A DNA stretch of 64,000 bases, taken from Polaribacter sp. IC066. GTDB taxonomy: Bacteria; Bacteroidota; Bacteroidia; Flavobacteriales; Flavobacteriaceae. How positions within the stretch are numbered: position 1 is the stretch's first letter; the number at the start of each line of letters is the position of its first letter. The notes beneath the pieces are model-generated. The model was not told the origin of the DNA. It was given only the letters and a program-made list of their open reading frames with translations, and ran no database searches. Where the stretch lies: contig NZ_VORR01000010.1 of NCBI RefSeq assembly GCF_007997085.1, forward strand, positions 38,593 to 102,592, read 5' to 3'. Shown here piece after piece: positions 9,622 to 16,942 of this stretch. The position numbers and the translations under genes were made by a program.

Positions 9622-10287
9622 TTAGCCTAATCCGAGTTTTTCGTCTATATCTAGCACACGAATAACTTCATATTCATCTTTTGTAAGAATTTTTAGCCAT
9701 TCTGTAAAATTTTTCACTTTATAATGAAGTTTTTGATCGCTATAATATGCTAAAGGCCATTCGTTATTATTTTTTTCTTCTGATGTTAGCCAACACCAAG
9801 CGCCTCCATTAGAATCTTCTGACATCAAACAAAGTAAACTGTCCACATTTATATTTTGTCCATTTAGCAGAATTGTTTTATTCAAATCCTTTCTGTAATC
9901 CCTTAACCAAGAATAATTTTGAATGCTATCTATATTTTGACAAAATACCCATGAACCTCCATCAGCAAAATACCTTAAAAATATCTTATACGATTCGGGT
10001 AATTTAAAATTTAATTCATTCTCTATCGAATTGATTTCATCTTTATTTAATTTTTGACCTAACGCTTCATGAACATTTAAGTTTTCTAATAATGTTAAGA
10101 TTGATGATGAAATTGGATGCTGGAAATCTAGTGAAGTTTTGAAAGTTTCGATATTTTTAACCTGCTTTACTTTATCCAGCATCTTTTTTTTAATCTCTTC
10201 CGATCTCTTTTTATTTTTATTCATAAGTAAAAAGACACCTAGAGAAAATATTCCTAAAAGAAGTAAACAAATGGTTTTTGTCGTCAT
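9622..10287 (-). CDS. Membrane-anchored SUKH (SMI1/KNR4) family protein
   Basis: 221 residues. An N-terminal hydrophobic helix (TICLLLLGIFSLGVFLLM) followed by KNKKRSEEIKKK predicts a single membrane anchor with the rest cytoplasmic. From about residue 75 a SUKH fold is recognisable: INSIENELNFKLPESYKIFL, FADGGSWVF, then a Trp-rich core (GGAWCWLTSEE). SUKH proteins often act as immunity proteins against polymorphic toxins in bacteria, but no toxin gene is adjacent, so the function stays open. It is flanked by terminators on both sides and is probably monocistronic. Confidence 0.8.
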   Translation of the reverse strand: MTTKTICLLLLGIFSLGVFLLMNKNKKRSEEIKKKMLDKVKQVKNIETFKTSLDFQHPISSSILTLLENLNVHEALGQKLNKDEINSIENELNFKLPESYKIFLRYFADGGSWVFCQNIDSIQNYSWLRDYRKDLNKTILLNGQNINVDSLLCLMSEDSNGGAWCWLTSEEKNNNEWPLAYYSDQKLHYKVKNFTEWLKILTKDEYEVIRVLDIDEKLGLG

Positions 10288-10314
10288 AAAAAATATTTAA
10301 ATAAGCAAGAAAAC

Positions 10315-10345
10315 AAAAAAAGAGAAGTTTTTCAGCTTCTCTTTT
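10315..10345 (-). terminator. Terminator of the nrdB-nrdA operon
   Basis: Perfect 10-bp stem (aaaagagaag/cttctctttt) with an 8-base loop, 35 bases beyond the nrdA stop on the minus strand and followed there by a T-run. Confidence 0.8.
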
Positions 10346-10379
10346 CCTGAACTTTTAATAAAAATCATATTTTAAACAA

Positions 10380-12161
10380 CTATCCTTCACAATTCAAGCA
10401 ATCTTTCTTTTGCTTAAATTTTTGTGCAGCGTTCATACTATGTTGGTAATACATCGATTTTACACCTAATTTCCAAGCATTAATATAAATAGCATTTACG
10501 TCTTTAATTGGCATATCTGGGTGTACCATAACGTTTATAGATTGTCCTTGATCTATATGATTTTGTCTATTTGCTGCTTGATAAACAATTACATTTTGAT
10601 CTATTTCTGAATAGGTTTTAAAAACTTCTTTTTCTGCATCTGTTAAACAATCTAAATGCAATACAGAACCGTCATTGTCTCTAATACTTTTCCAAATATC
10701 TGATGTATTAAAGCCTTTTGCTTCTAATAATTTTTCTAATACGGGATTCTTAATCGTTGTTTTTATTTTAGCAATATCTTTTACGTAAATATTAGACCAT
10801 ATTGGCTCGATACCTTGCGATACTTGTCCCAAAATAAATGCAGACGATGTTGTCGGTGCTATTGCGTTTAACGTTGTATTACGTCTTCCATACCCTTTTA
10901 GCACAGCTGGCTCGCCATACAATTTTGCCATTTCCTCAGATGCTTTGTATGATTTTTCTTTAATAACCTTAAAGATTTTGGTATTCAATGAATACGCCTC
11001 TTCACTATCAAAAGCTAGCATTTTAGACTGTAATAATGAGTGCCAACCCAAGGCTCCTAAACCTAATGCTCTGTTATCTTTTGCAAAATTATACGCCTTT
11101 TCCATGAATCGAAACGTAAACTGATCGTCTCTATTCGGTGAATCTTTAAATACTTCTAACTTTGTGATAAACTCTTGCATTACTGCATCTAAAAAGTAGG
11201 CTAACGTTTCTACCGCATCGGTATCTTTCCATTCTTCAAAATGCACTAAATTAATGGATGATAAACAGCAAACAAATGACCAATCATCGTTAGATGGTAA
11301 CATGATTTCTGTACACAAATTACTTGCGTAAATTTCATGATTTTTGTCTTTATAAACATCTACCGTTCCGTTGTTCGCATTGTCTCTAAAAAGAATATAT
11401 GGGTATCCTATTTCTCCTCTTCGCTGTAATATTTTAGCCCAAATACTTCTCTTTTCTGCATCGCCATCAATCATTTCTTGCATCCATTGATCACTAACAG
11501 TAACACCATGTGTTAATTCTTGAATTGGATTTCCTTCTGTTCCTATTTCTAAAAACTCTTTAATATCCGGGTGATCTACTGGTAAATAAGGAGAGAAACG
11601 ACCTCTTCTTACAGAACCCTGACTCACAACATCTACCATTTTTTCAAACAATTGCATGATATGAACAGACCCAGATGATGAACCATTATTTTTAACATCT
11701 GCACCTCTTTTACGCAATTTACCAAAATAACCAGATGTTCCTCCGCCTAGTTTAGACATCATACCAACTTCTGATTGAGAGAATAAAATATCGCCCATAT
11801 CATCTGCAACATGAGACCCAAAACAACTAATAGGTAAGCCTCTTTTTTTACCAAAATTAGACCACACAGGTGATGACAAAGAATAATAACCCGCTGCCAT
11901 GTACTTGTAAAACTTATCAGAAAATCCTTTAATTTTCAAGATACCTTCTGCATTGTCGGCTATTTCACGTATTCTTTCTTCTGGTGTTGTTGTTCCGGTT
12001 AAATAACCAGACTCTAAAAATTTACGGCTATTTTCTGTTAACCATTTAATTTCAGGTTCTTTATTTTTTTCGAGCATCTCTTTTCTTGCAAAATTTGTTG
12101 CTTGAATTAACTTTTCGTGTTCGGTAAGGTCAGTTTTTTTCAGTAGGTCTTGGTCCATCAT
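10380..12161 (-). CDS. nrdA: Ribonucleoside-diphosphate reductase alpha subunit, lacking an ATP-cone
   Basis: Catalytic subunit of aerobic class I ribonucleotide reductase. 593 residues, shorter than the usual roughly 750 because the N-terminal ATP-cone is absent. Active-site features are present: LPISCFGSHV (first redox Cys), SNLCTEIMLPS (N-x-C-x-E triad), VCCLSSIN (second redox Cys), SMYYQHSMN (paired Tyr of the radical path) and the C-terminal shuttle CLNCEG. The start ATG (12161, or the next ATG at 12158) abuts the nrdB stop, so the genes are translationally coupled. Overall-activity control has evidently moved to NrdB. Confidence 0.95.
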   Translation of the reverse strand: MMDQDLLKKTDLTEHEKLIQATNFARKEMLEKNKEPEIKWLTENSRKFLESGYLTGTTTPEERIREIADNAEGILKIKGFSDKFYKYMAAGYYSLSSPVWSNFGKKRGLPISCFGSHVADDMGDILFSQSEVGMMSKLGGGTSGYFGKLRKRGADVKNNGSSSGSVHIMQLFEKMVDVVSQGSVRRGRFSPYLPVDHPDIKEFLEIGTEGNPIQELTHGVTVSDQWMQEMIDGDAEKRSIWAKILQRRGEIGYPYILFRDNANNGTVDVYKDKNHEIYASNLCTEIMLPSNDDWSFVCCLSSINLVHFEEWKDTDAVETLAYFLDAVMQEFITKLEVFKDSPNRDDQFTFRFMEKAYNFAKDNRALGLGALGWHSLLQSKMLAFDSEEAYSLNTKIFKVIKEKSYKASEEMAKLYGEPAVLKGYGRRNTTLNAIAPTTSSAFILGQVSQGIEPIWSNIYVKDIAKIKTTIKNPVLEKLLEAKGFNTSDIWKSIRDNDGSVLHLDCLTDAEKEVFKTYSEIDQNVIVYQAANRQNHIDQGQSINVMVHPDMPIKDVNAIYINAWKLGVKSMYYQHSMNAAQKFKQKKDCLNCEG

Positions 12162-13436
12162 TTAAAATAAATCGTCACTGGTTATACTTTTTGTTCTTTT
12201 ACTATAGTTGATTGATCTTTTTACGAAAAAATCACCATGTTTAGTTCCTATAATCTCATCATCAAACCAGTCTGTTTCTGCTAATAATTTTTGATCAACA
12301 TCAAATATTTTAGCAAGACCAATGCTCGATAACGAATTATTAAATCTGTTTTTTATAAATTCTTTAATCACATCTTTAGGCAAGAAGTCTAATTCTCCCT
12401 TTTCAAAAATCCAATCAATAATTTTACTTTCAGAAAGAAAAGCTTCTTTACAGGTTTCTTGAATCATTAAACCATGATCTTCATCAAACCACTCCGGATT
12501 TTCTTCTTTTATAATTTTGATAATATCAATGCCGAAATCTCCATGAATTTGTTCTTCTTTAGAGGTTGCCTCTACTACATTAGAAATTCCTTTTAAAACA
12601 TTTTTATGCTTATTAAAAGCCATTATAATTAAGAACTGAGAAAATAAAGATACGTGCTCTATAAATAACGAGAATAAGATAATCGACTCTGAAAACTCTT
12701 TATTGTTTTCACTTTTTACATTTTTTAGCGCGCCTTCTAAATAGTTAACACGTCTCATCATTACGGGATTTTTTTTCAAGTTTGCAAACTCGTTATTTAA
12801 CCCTAAAATCTCTAATAAGTGAGAATATGCGTCATGATGGCGTACTTCACTTTCTGCAAATGTTGCACCCACCGCACCAATTTCTGGTTTTGGCATACTT
12901 TTATAGATATCGCCCCAAAAAGTTTTAACGGCCACTTCTATTTGAGAAATTGCCAACATCGTATTTTTAATCGCACTTTTTTCTACCTCTGTTAAATGTG
13001 CTTTAAAATCTTGAATATCGCTTGTATAATTAAACTCTGTATGAATCCAATAAGAATGTCTAATAGCATCTACATAATCCGTTAAAGCCGGATAATCATA
13101 GGGTTTTAAGTTTAATCTCTTTTCAAAAATATTTCTTTTTCTGTTTCTTGTTTGCTCGTTTCTATATAAGATGTATGCTTTGGCAACATCATGAAAAGGG
13201 CTGTCCATTAGTTTATATTCTACAATATCTTGAACTTGTTCAACCGTAGGAACATAATCTGGTTCTTTTAACTTTCTTTCTAATAAAGTGCCATTCACAA
13301 TATTAGTAATTGCAATTGCATCTCTTAAGGTACCATTGTTTACAGAAAGCATAGCTTTTTCTATGGCCTTTGTTATTTTGTCTAACTCGAAAGTGCTAAT
13401 TTCGGTGTCTCTTTTTATTATTTGAGTTATTTCCAC
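12162..13436 (-). CDS. nrdB: Ribonucleoside-diphosphate reductase beta subunit with N-terminal ATP-cone
   Basis: Radical-generating subunit. Residues 1-100 form an ATP-cone (IIKRDTEISTFELDKITKAI, VEQVQDIVEYKLM, AKAYILYRNEQ), a module normally found on NrdA. The ferritin-like domain follows with metal ligands in AESEVRHHDAYSHLL (E-x-x-H, with a Tyr at the position of the classical radical Tyr) and SKEEQIHGDFG (second E-x-x-H). This arrangement is known from flavobacterial NrdB such as that of Leeuwenhoekiella blandensis, where dATP inhibits by driving beta-subunit oligomerisation. Translation starts at GTG (13436); no in-frame ATG lies between it and the upstream stop. First gene of the operon. 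Confidence 0.95.
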   Translation of the reverse strand: MEITQIIKRDTEISTFELDKITKAIEKAMLSVNNGTLRDAIAITNIVNGTLLERKLKEPDYVPTVEQVQDIVEYKLMDSPFHDVAKAYILYRNEQTRNRKRNIFEKRLNLKPYDYPALTDYVDAIRHSYWIHTEFNYTSDIQDFKAHLTEVEKSAIKNTMLAISQIEVAVKTFWGDIYKSMPKPEIGAVGATFAESEVRHHDAYSHLLEILGLNNEFANLKKNPVMMRRVNYLEGALKNVKSENNKEFSESIILFSLFIEHVSLFSQFLIIMAFNKHKNVLKGISNVVEATSKEEQIHGDFGIDIIKIIKEENPEWFDEDHGLMIQETCKEAFLSESKIIDWIFEKGELDFLPKDVIKEFIKNRFNNSLSSIGLAKIFDVDQKLLAETDWFDDEIIGTKHGDFFVKRSINYSKRTKSITSDDLF

Positions 13437-13753
13437 GTTGATGTAAGGTTATTTAAATGTTAATAAAGCTGCTAACAAAGATTGGTTTTTTTACTAAAAA
13501 AAGAAAGCTATACTTATTCACAAAACCACGAAGTTCTTAACAAAATGATGCTTTTCGCACTTTTATCAGTAAAAATAAAATATTACTAAACCACTATAAT
13601 ACAGATTATTATAATAAAAAAAACGCTACAACCTCTATTTCTATTGACATTCTTAAAACAAGATTTTACCTTTTTAATTGTGTTATTTTTTTCTAAAAAA
13701 TCTATTTTTTTTTTAATAACAAAAACACGTCCTCTTGATTAAACAAAATTGAA
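13437..13753. other. Gene-free AT-rich divergent region between nrdB and the cold-shock gene
   Basis: No open frame or clear hairpin was seen. It must carry the minus-strand nrdB promoter, but no good TAnnTTTG match was found; the nearest is aatctttg on the minus strand. Confidence 0.4.
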
Positions 13754-13786
13754 TTTGTAAAATACAACCCTTTTAACGTATCTTTA
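13754..13786 (+). promoter_or_regulatory. Bacteroidota-type promoter of the cold-shock gene
   Basis: TTTG at 13754-13757, a 21-base spacer and TATCTTTA at 13779-13786 match the TTTG-N19-21-TAnnTTTG consensus with one mismatch. It lies about 30 bases before the start codon, so the leader is short. Confidence 0.6.
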
Positions 13787-13816
13787 CAGTATTATTAACA
13801 ATTTATTATATACACA

Positions 13817-14008
13817 TTGAAAAAAGGAACAATAAAATTCTTCAACGAGTCTAAAGGATTCGGTTTTGTAACAGAAGATGATTCGAACACAGAGTATTTT
13901 TTACATGTATCAGGTTTAATCGACGAGGTTAGAGAAGGTGATTCAGTAGAATTTGATTTAAAAGAAGGTAGAAAAGGTTTAAACGCGGTAGACGTTAGAG
14001 TTCTATAA
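13817..14008 (+). CDS. Cold-shock domain protein (CspA family)
   Basis: 63-residue single cold-shock domain: an OB-fold that binds single-stranded RNA and DNA and prevents inhibitory RNA structure. RNP1 (KGFGFV) and RNP2 (EYFLHV) are visible, with a typical end (GRKGLNAVDVRVL). The only usable start is TTG at 13817; there is no in-frame ATG or GTG nearby, and homologues begin with the same M-K-x-G-T-I/V-K-F-F. The roughly 25-base leader contrasts with the long regulated leaders of enterobacterial csp mRNAs. A strong terminator follows. Confidence 0.93.
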   Translation: MKKGTIKFFNESKGFGFVTEDDSNTEYFLHVSGLIDEVREGDSVEFDLKEGRKGLNAVDVRVL

Positions 14009-14037
14009 TACTATTTAGATTTTTTTTACATAACAAC

Positions 14038-14071
14038 AAGTCGCTTAAATAATTTTAAGCGACTTTTTTTT
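14038..14071 (+). terminator. Rho-independent terminator of the cold-shock gene
   Basis: Perfect 12-bp stem (aagtcgcttaaa/tttaagcgactt), four-base loop, then a T-run. A TATTTTTG (-7-like) at 14076-14083 lies just behind it and probably starts transcription of the next gene. Confidence 0.92.
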
Positions 14072-14100
14072 GGCGTATTTTTGCAAAAAGTTTATCTCTG

Positions 14101-15117
14101 ATGAAAAAAAGATTTCCTAGAATTGTTCAATACGCGATTATCTCTCTTTATTTAATATTTTTAGCCGGTGCCATTGTTAGAATGACCGGCTCTGGAATGG
14201 GTTGCCCTGATTGGCCTAAATGCTTCGGATATTACATTCCGCCAACATCTGAAGAACAAATAACGTGGAAACCAGATACTGAATTCAAAAAAGGATTCAT
14301 TATTATTAAAGATGAAGTTTTATTTGTTGCCGAAAAAGATTTAAAAACAACAGCTACTTTTAATACTAAAAACTGGTCTGAATACACCAAACACGATTAT
14401 ACAAAATTTAACAAATTTCATACCTGGACAGAATATATCAATAGATTAGTTTCTGTGCTATCAGGATTTGTCTTTTTATTTTTGATGTACGGAGCTACAA
14501 AATTCTGGAAAGAAAATAAAACAATTACGCTGCTCTCTTTTGGCGCTTTTCTCTTAATGCTTTTTGAAGCATGGTTAGGAAAAACAGTAGTAGATAGTAA
14601 TTTAACTCCAGAAATTATTACCATTCACATGGTGGTTGGTTTAATTATAATCGGCATTTTACTGAAATTAAAGTTTATTGTTTCTTCTAAAGATAAAATT
14701 TACAGATACAACTCTCTTTTTAATAAATTACTTATTATTTCTGTCATATTCTCGCTAATTCAAATTGCTATGGGAACCCAAGTAAGACAATATATAGATG
14801 AGCAAGTAAAGGAATTCGGATTTGAAAATAAAAACTACAGTTTAATGAACCCTAGTTTTAAGTTCTACTTCCATAGATCGTTCACTATCGCCATTGTATT
14901 GGTAAACTTCGGATTATTCTATATTAATCAAATGAAAAATTTGGGGTATAAACTGGTAAATTGGATTGTTTTCTTGATCTTTTTAGAGACCATCACCGGA
15001 ATTTTAATGTACTATGCAGAATTTCCTATTGGAACTCAAGCAATACATTTATTATCTGGCGCCCTTTTATTTGGATTGCAATTTTATTTATGGTTGCAAA
15101 ATAGGTCTGCGAAGTAG
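14101..15117 (+). CDS. ctaA: Heme A synthase (COX15/CtaA family)
   Basis: Integral membrane monooxygenase that converts the heme O methyl group to the formyl group of heme A, for the aa3-type cytochrome oxidase. 338 residues with about eight hydrophobic helices. Family signatures are GAIVRMTGSGMGCPDWPKCF near the N-terminus, WTEYINRLVS (heme-ligand His in FHTWTEYINR), EAWLGKTVVDSNL with HMVVGL, QIAMGTQVRQ, and the last His in QAIHLLSGALL. The insertion after the first Cys motif (about residues 45-100) is common in Bacteroidota homologues. A seven-base tandem repeat begins 8 bases after the stop. Confidence 0.93.
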   Translation: MKKRFPRIVQYAIISLYLIFLAGAIVRMTGSGMGCPDWPKCFGYYIPPTSEEQITWKPDTEFKKGFIIIKDEVLFVAEKDLKTTATFNTKNWSEYTKHDYTKFNKFHTWTEYINRLVSVLSGFVFLFLMYGATKFWKENKTITLLSFGAFLLMLFEAWLGKTVVDSNLTPEIITIHMVVGLIIIGILLKLKFIVSSKDKIYRYNSLFNKLLIISVIFSLIQIAMGTQVRQYIDEQVKEFGFENKNYSLMNPSFKFYFHRSFTIAIVLVNFGLFYINQMKNLGYKLVNWIVFLIFLETITGILMYYAEFPIGTQAIHLLSGALLFGLQFYLWLQNRSAK

Positions 15118-15124
15118 GCGGTTC

Positions 15125-15194
15125 GTGAATTGTGAATTGTGGATCGTGGATCGTGGATCGTGGATCGTGGATCGTGGATCGTGGATCGTGGATA
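15125..15194 (+). repeat. Heptanucleotide tandem array
   Basis: Ten consecutive 7-base units: gtgaatt twice, gtggatc seven times, gtggata once. It starts 8 bases after the heme A synthase stop codon. Perfect central copies with variant ends suggest recent slippage expansion. Confidence 0.95.
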
Positions 15195-15327
15195 AGCAAA
15201 ATAAAAAATAATTTGCTCTTTATTTCGAATTATCACTTTTTATGTAGTTAGATTACAAAAAAAACGACAAGAGATATTTTTACTTCTGCTCTACTGAATC
15301 GAATTGAGCAGAAGTAGCTTAAATAAT

Positions 15328-15535
15328 GAACAAACTCGAAACAGCGCCATCAAGGCATCAAAAAAGAATATCCTTTTGATATTCCGACACAGCGCTTCTG
15401 GGTATTAAACCTAAAATTCAACTAAATACTGAAATAAGCACGCTTGCCTAACAAGCTAAAGTTCAAGGAATAATTTTGAATTCATAATTTTGCTATTTTT
15501 CAAGATTGACTTTCACTAATAAAACTGACTATTAA
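15328..15535. repeat. Dispersed structured intergenic element, family B, copy 1
   Basis: Shares gccatcaagg, a run of A, cctttt, attccgacac and a distal tttcac-aataaa segment with the element at 22998-23163. Nested pairing is visible: AGCGC (15343-15347) with GCGCT (15392-15396), and an inner perfect hairpin GAATATC/GATATTC (15366-15372/15378-15384). No reading frame is preserved. The rest of the 15195-15563 gap shows nothing else I recognise. Confidence 0.65.
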
Positions 15536-15563
15536 TTGGAGATTGAACAACTGCCAGCTAAAA

Positions 15564-15986
15564 TCAAGGATGCGCATTTACCCAAATTTCACCATCCGAG
15601 AAATGTTCTTTTTTCCATATGGGAACTGTTTCTTTTAAAGTGTCTATAGCAAATTCACAGGCTAAAAAAGCCGCTTTTCTATGTTTTGCAGACGCAGTTA
15701 TAATTACAGGAATTGCACCGATTTGTAACATTCCTTCTGCATGATGAATGGCAATTTTTTTAATATTAAACTTTTCTAAAGTTAGATCTGCAATTTTTTG
15801 CATCTCCTTTATTGCCATCGGTTTGTAGGTAGAAAAATCTAATTGGGTTACCTCTTTTCCTTGCGTATCGTTTCTTACAGTGCCTATAAAAGCAGAAATT
15901 CCGCCACAAGAATCATTTTCTACAAAAGCATAACACTCCTGTAAATCGAGCTTTTCTGATGTTATTTTAATAGAAGTTCTTATCAT
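15564..15986 (-). CDS. moaE: Molybdopterin synthase catalytic subunit
   Basis: MoaE transfers sulfur from MoaD thiocarboxylate to precursor Z to form molybdopterin. 140 residues, the usual length. Recognised from GGISAFIGTVRNDTQGKEV, LDFSTYKPMAIKEM, HHAEGMLQIGAIPVIITASA, HRKAAFLACEFAIDTLKETV and the catalytic WKKEHF. Its partner moaD lies 700 bases upstream on the same strand, with one opposite-strand gene between them. No other moa gene is in the window. Confidence 0.95.
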   Translation of the reverse strand: MIRTSIKITSEKLDLQECYAFVENDSCGGISAFIGTVRNDTQGKEVTQLDFSTYKPMAIKEMQKIADLTLEKFNIKKIAIHHAEGMLQIGAIPVIITASAKHRKAAFLACEFAIDTLKETVPIWKKEHFSDGEIWVNAHP

Positions 15987-16204
15987 TTTTGTAAAATATA
16001 AAAGCGGGTTTGTCGTTTTACGAGATACTAAAATGCCTAAATAAACTTAGCATAAACAAGTTCTAGACGATAGCAAAAATAGGAAAACAAATTTGTATTT
16101 TTGCAGAAATAAAAACAACGTTCGTAGCAAGCGTTTTCGGCTAAATAATCTATCTCTTCATCCGTAGATTGTTTTATCGAATCGCAAAGACAAAAATCAA
16201 CTTT

Positions 16205-16480
16205 ATGAAAAATATTTTTAGAATTGTTAGCTTTTTAGAAGGAATTTCTTATCTTTTATTACTTTTTATTGCTGTACCTATTAAATATTTTCAAGGGGAT
16301 GCGTCTTATGTAAAAATGCTAGGAATGCCACACGGAATTCTTTTTATGCTGTATATCGTTTTGGCTATTGTAATTCAAAAGCAAATGAAATGGAATTTTA
16401 AATCTTTAGGAATCGTATTACTAGCCTCTATTTTACCTTTCGGAACTTTTTATGTTGATAAAAAGTATTTGCAAAATTAG
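16205..16480 (+). CDS. DUF3817 family small integral membrane protein
   Basis: 91 residues from the ATG at 16205 (MKNIFRIVSFLEGISYLLLL). The frame extends upstream to a TTG at 16169, but those residues lack membrane character. Three hydrophobic segments are separated by short polar turns, with the DUF3817 signature (FLEGISYLLLLFIAVPIKYF, GMPHGILFMLYIV). Function unknown. It sits on the opposite strand between moaE and moaD. A TATTTTTGC motif about 100 bases upstream may be its promoter. Confidence 0.85.
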   Translation: MKNIFRIVSFLEGISYLLLLFIAVPIKYFQGDASYVKMLGMPHGILFMLYIVLAIVIQKQMKWNFKSLGIVLLASILPFGTFYVDKKYLQN

Positions 16481-16686
16481 TTTGACTTAAAAGATTGATG
16501 CATAGATTTTTGTAGCTTATTCTTAATGCAACCTCACAGAAGAGACCTCAATATTTTTAAAGAACCTTATAGATAAAGCACAAAAAAATCACTAGTAAAT
16601 TCACAAAGAAGAGAGCAAAATAATATTTTATATTGAGTTCATATTGATACACTTATGCTAGATAAAGAAGATTAAGATCGTCTTTT

Positions 16687-16929
16687 TTATCCACCACTAA
16701 CAGGCGGGATCACCGCAACCACGTCTTCTAACTTTAAAAGATTTTCATCATTTGCATATACTTCATTTACCGCAATAGCATACGAATTGATATTTACTAA
16801 TTGCGGAAACATCTCTTTTAAAACAGCTTTTAAATTGGCTACAGAACTATTTTCTGCAAGTTCAATTTGCAATTGAGAAGATTTTACTAAATCTGTGGTA
16901 ATTCCGAAAAACAGCACACTTATTTTCAT
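16687..16929 (-). CDS. moaD: Molybdopterin synthase sulfur-carrier subunit
   Basis: 80-residue ubiquitin-fold (ThiS/MoaD) protein ending in PPVSGG, whose terminal Gly is adenylated and thiocarboxylated to deliver sulfur to MoaE. It starts 13 bases after the stop of the DUF5686 gene on the same strand and may be co-transcribed with it. The spacer 16481-16686 holds nothing I recognise apart from a weak imperfect hairpin overlapping the moaD stop. Confidence 0.9.
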   Translation of the reverse strand: MKISVLFFGITTDLVKSSQLQIELAENSSVANLKAVLKEMFPQLVNINSYAIAVNEVYANDENLLKLEDVVAVIPPVSGG

Positions 16930-16942
16930 AGCTCAAAAATAG

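Noticed and set aside
15125..15211. Coding frame through the heptamer array (plus strand, 15014-15211)
   Set aside because: It is a shadow of the heme A synthase gene extended by the repeat; no protein character.
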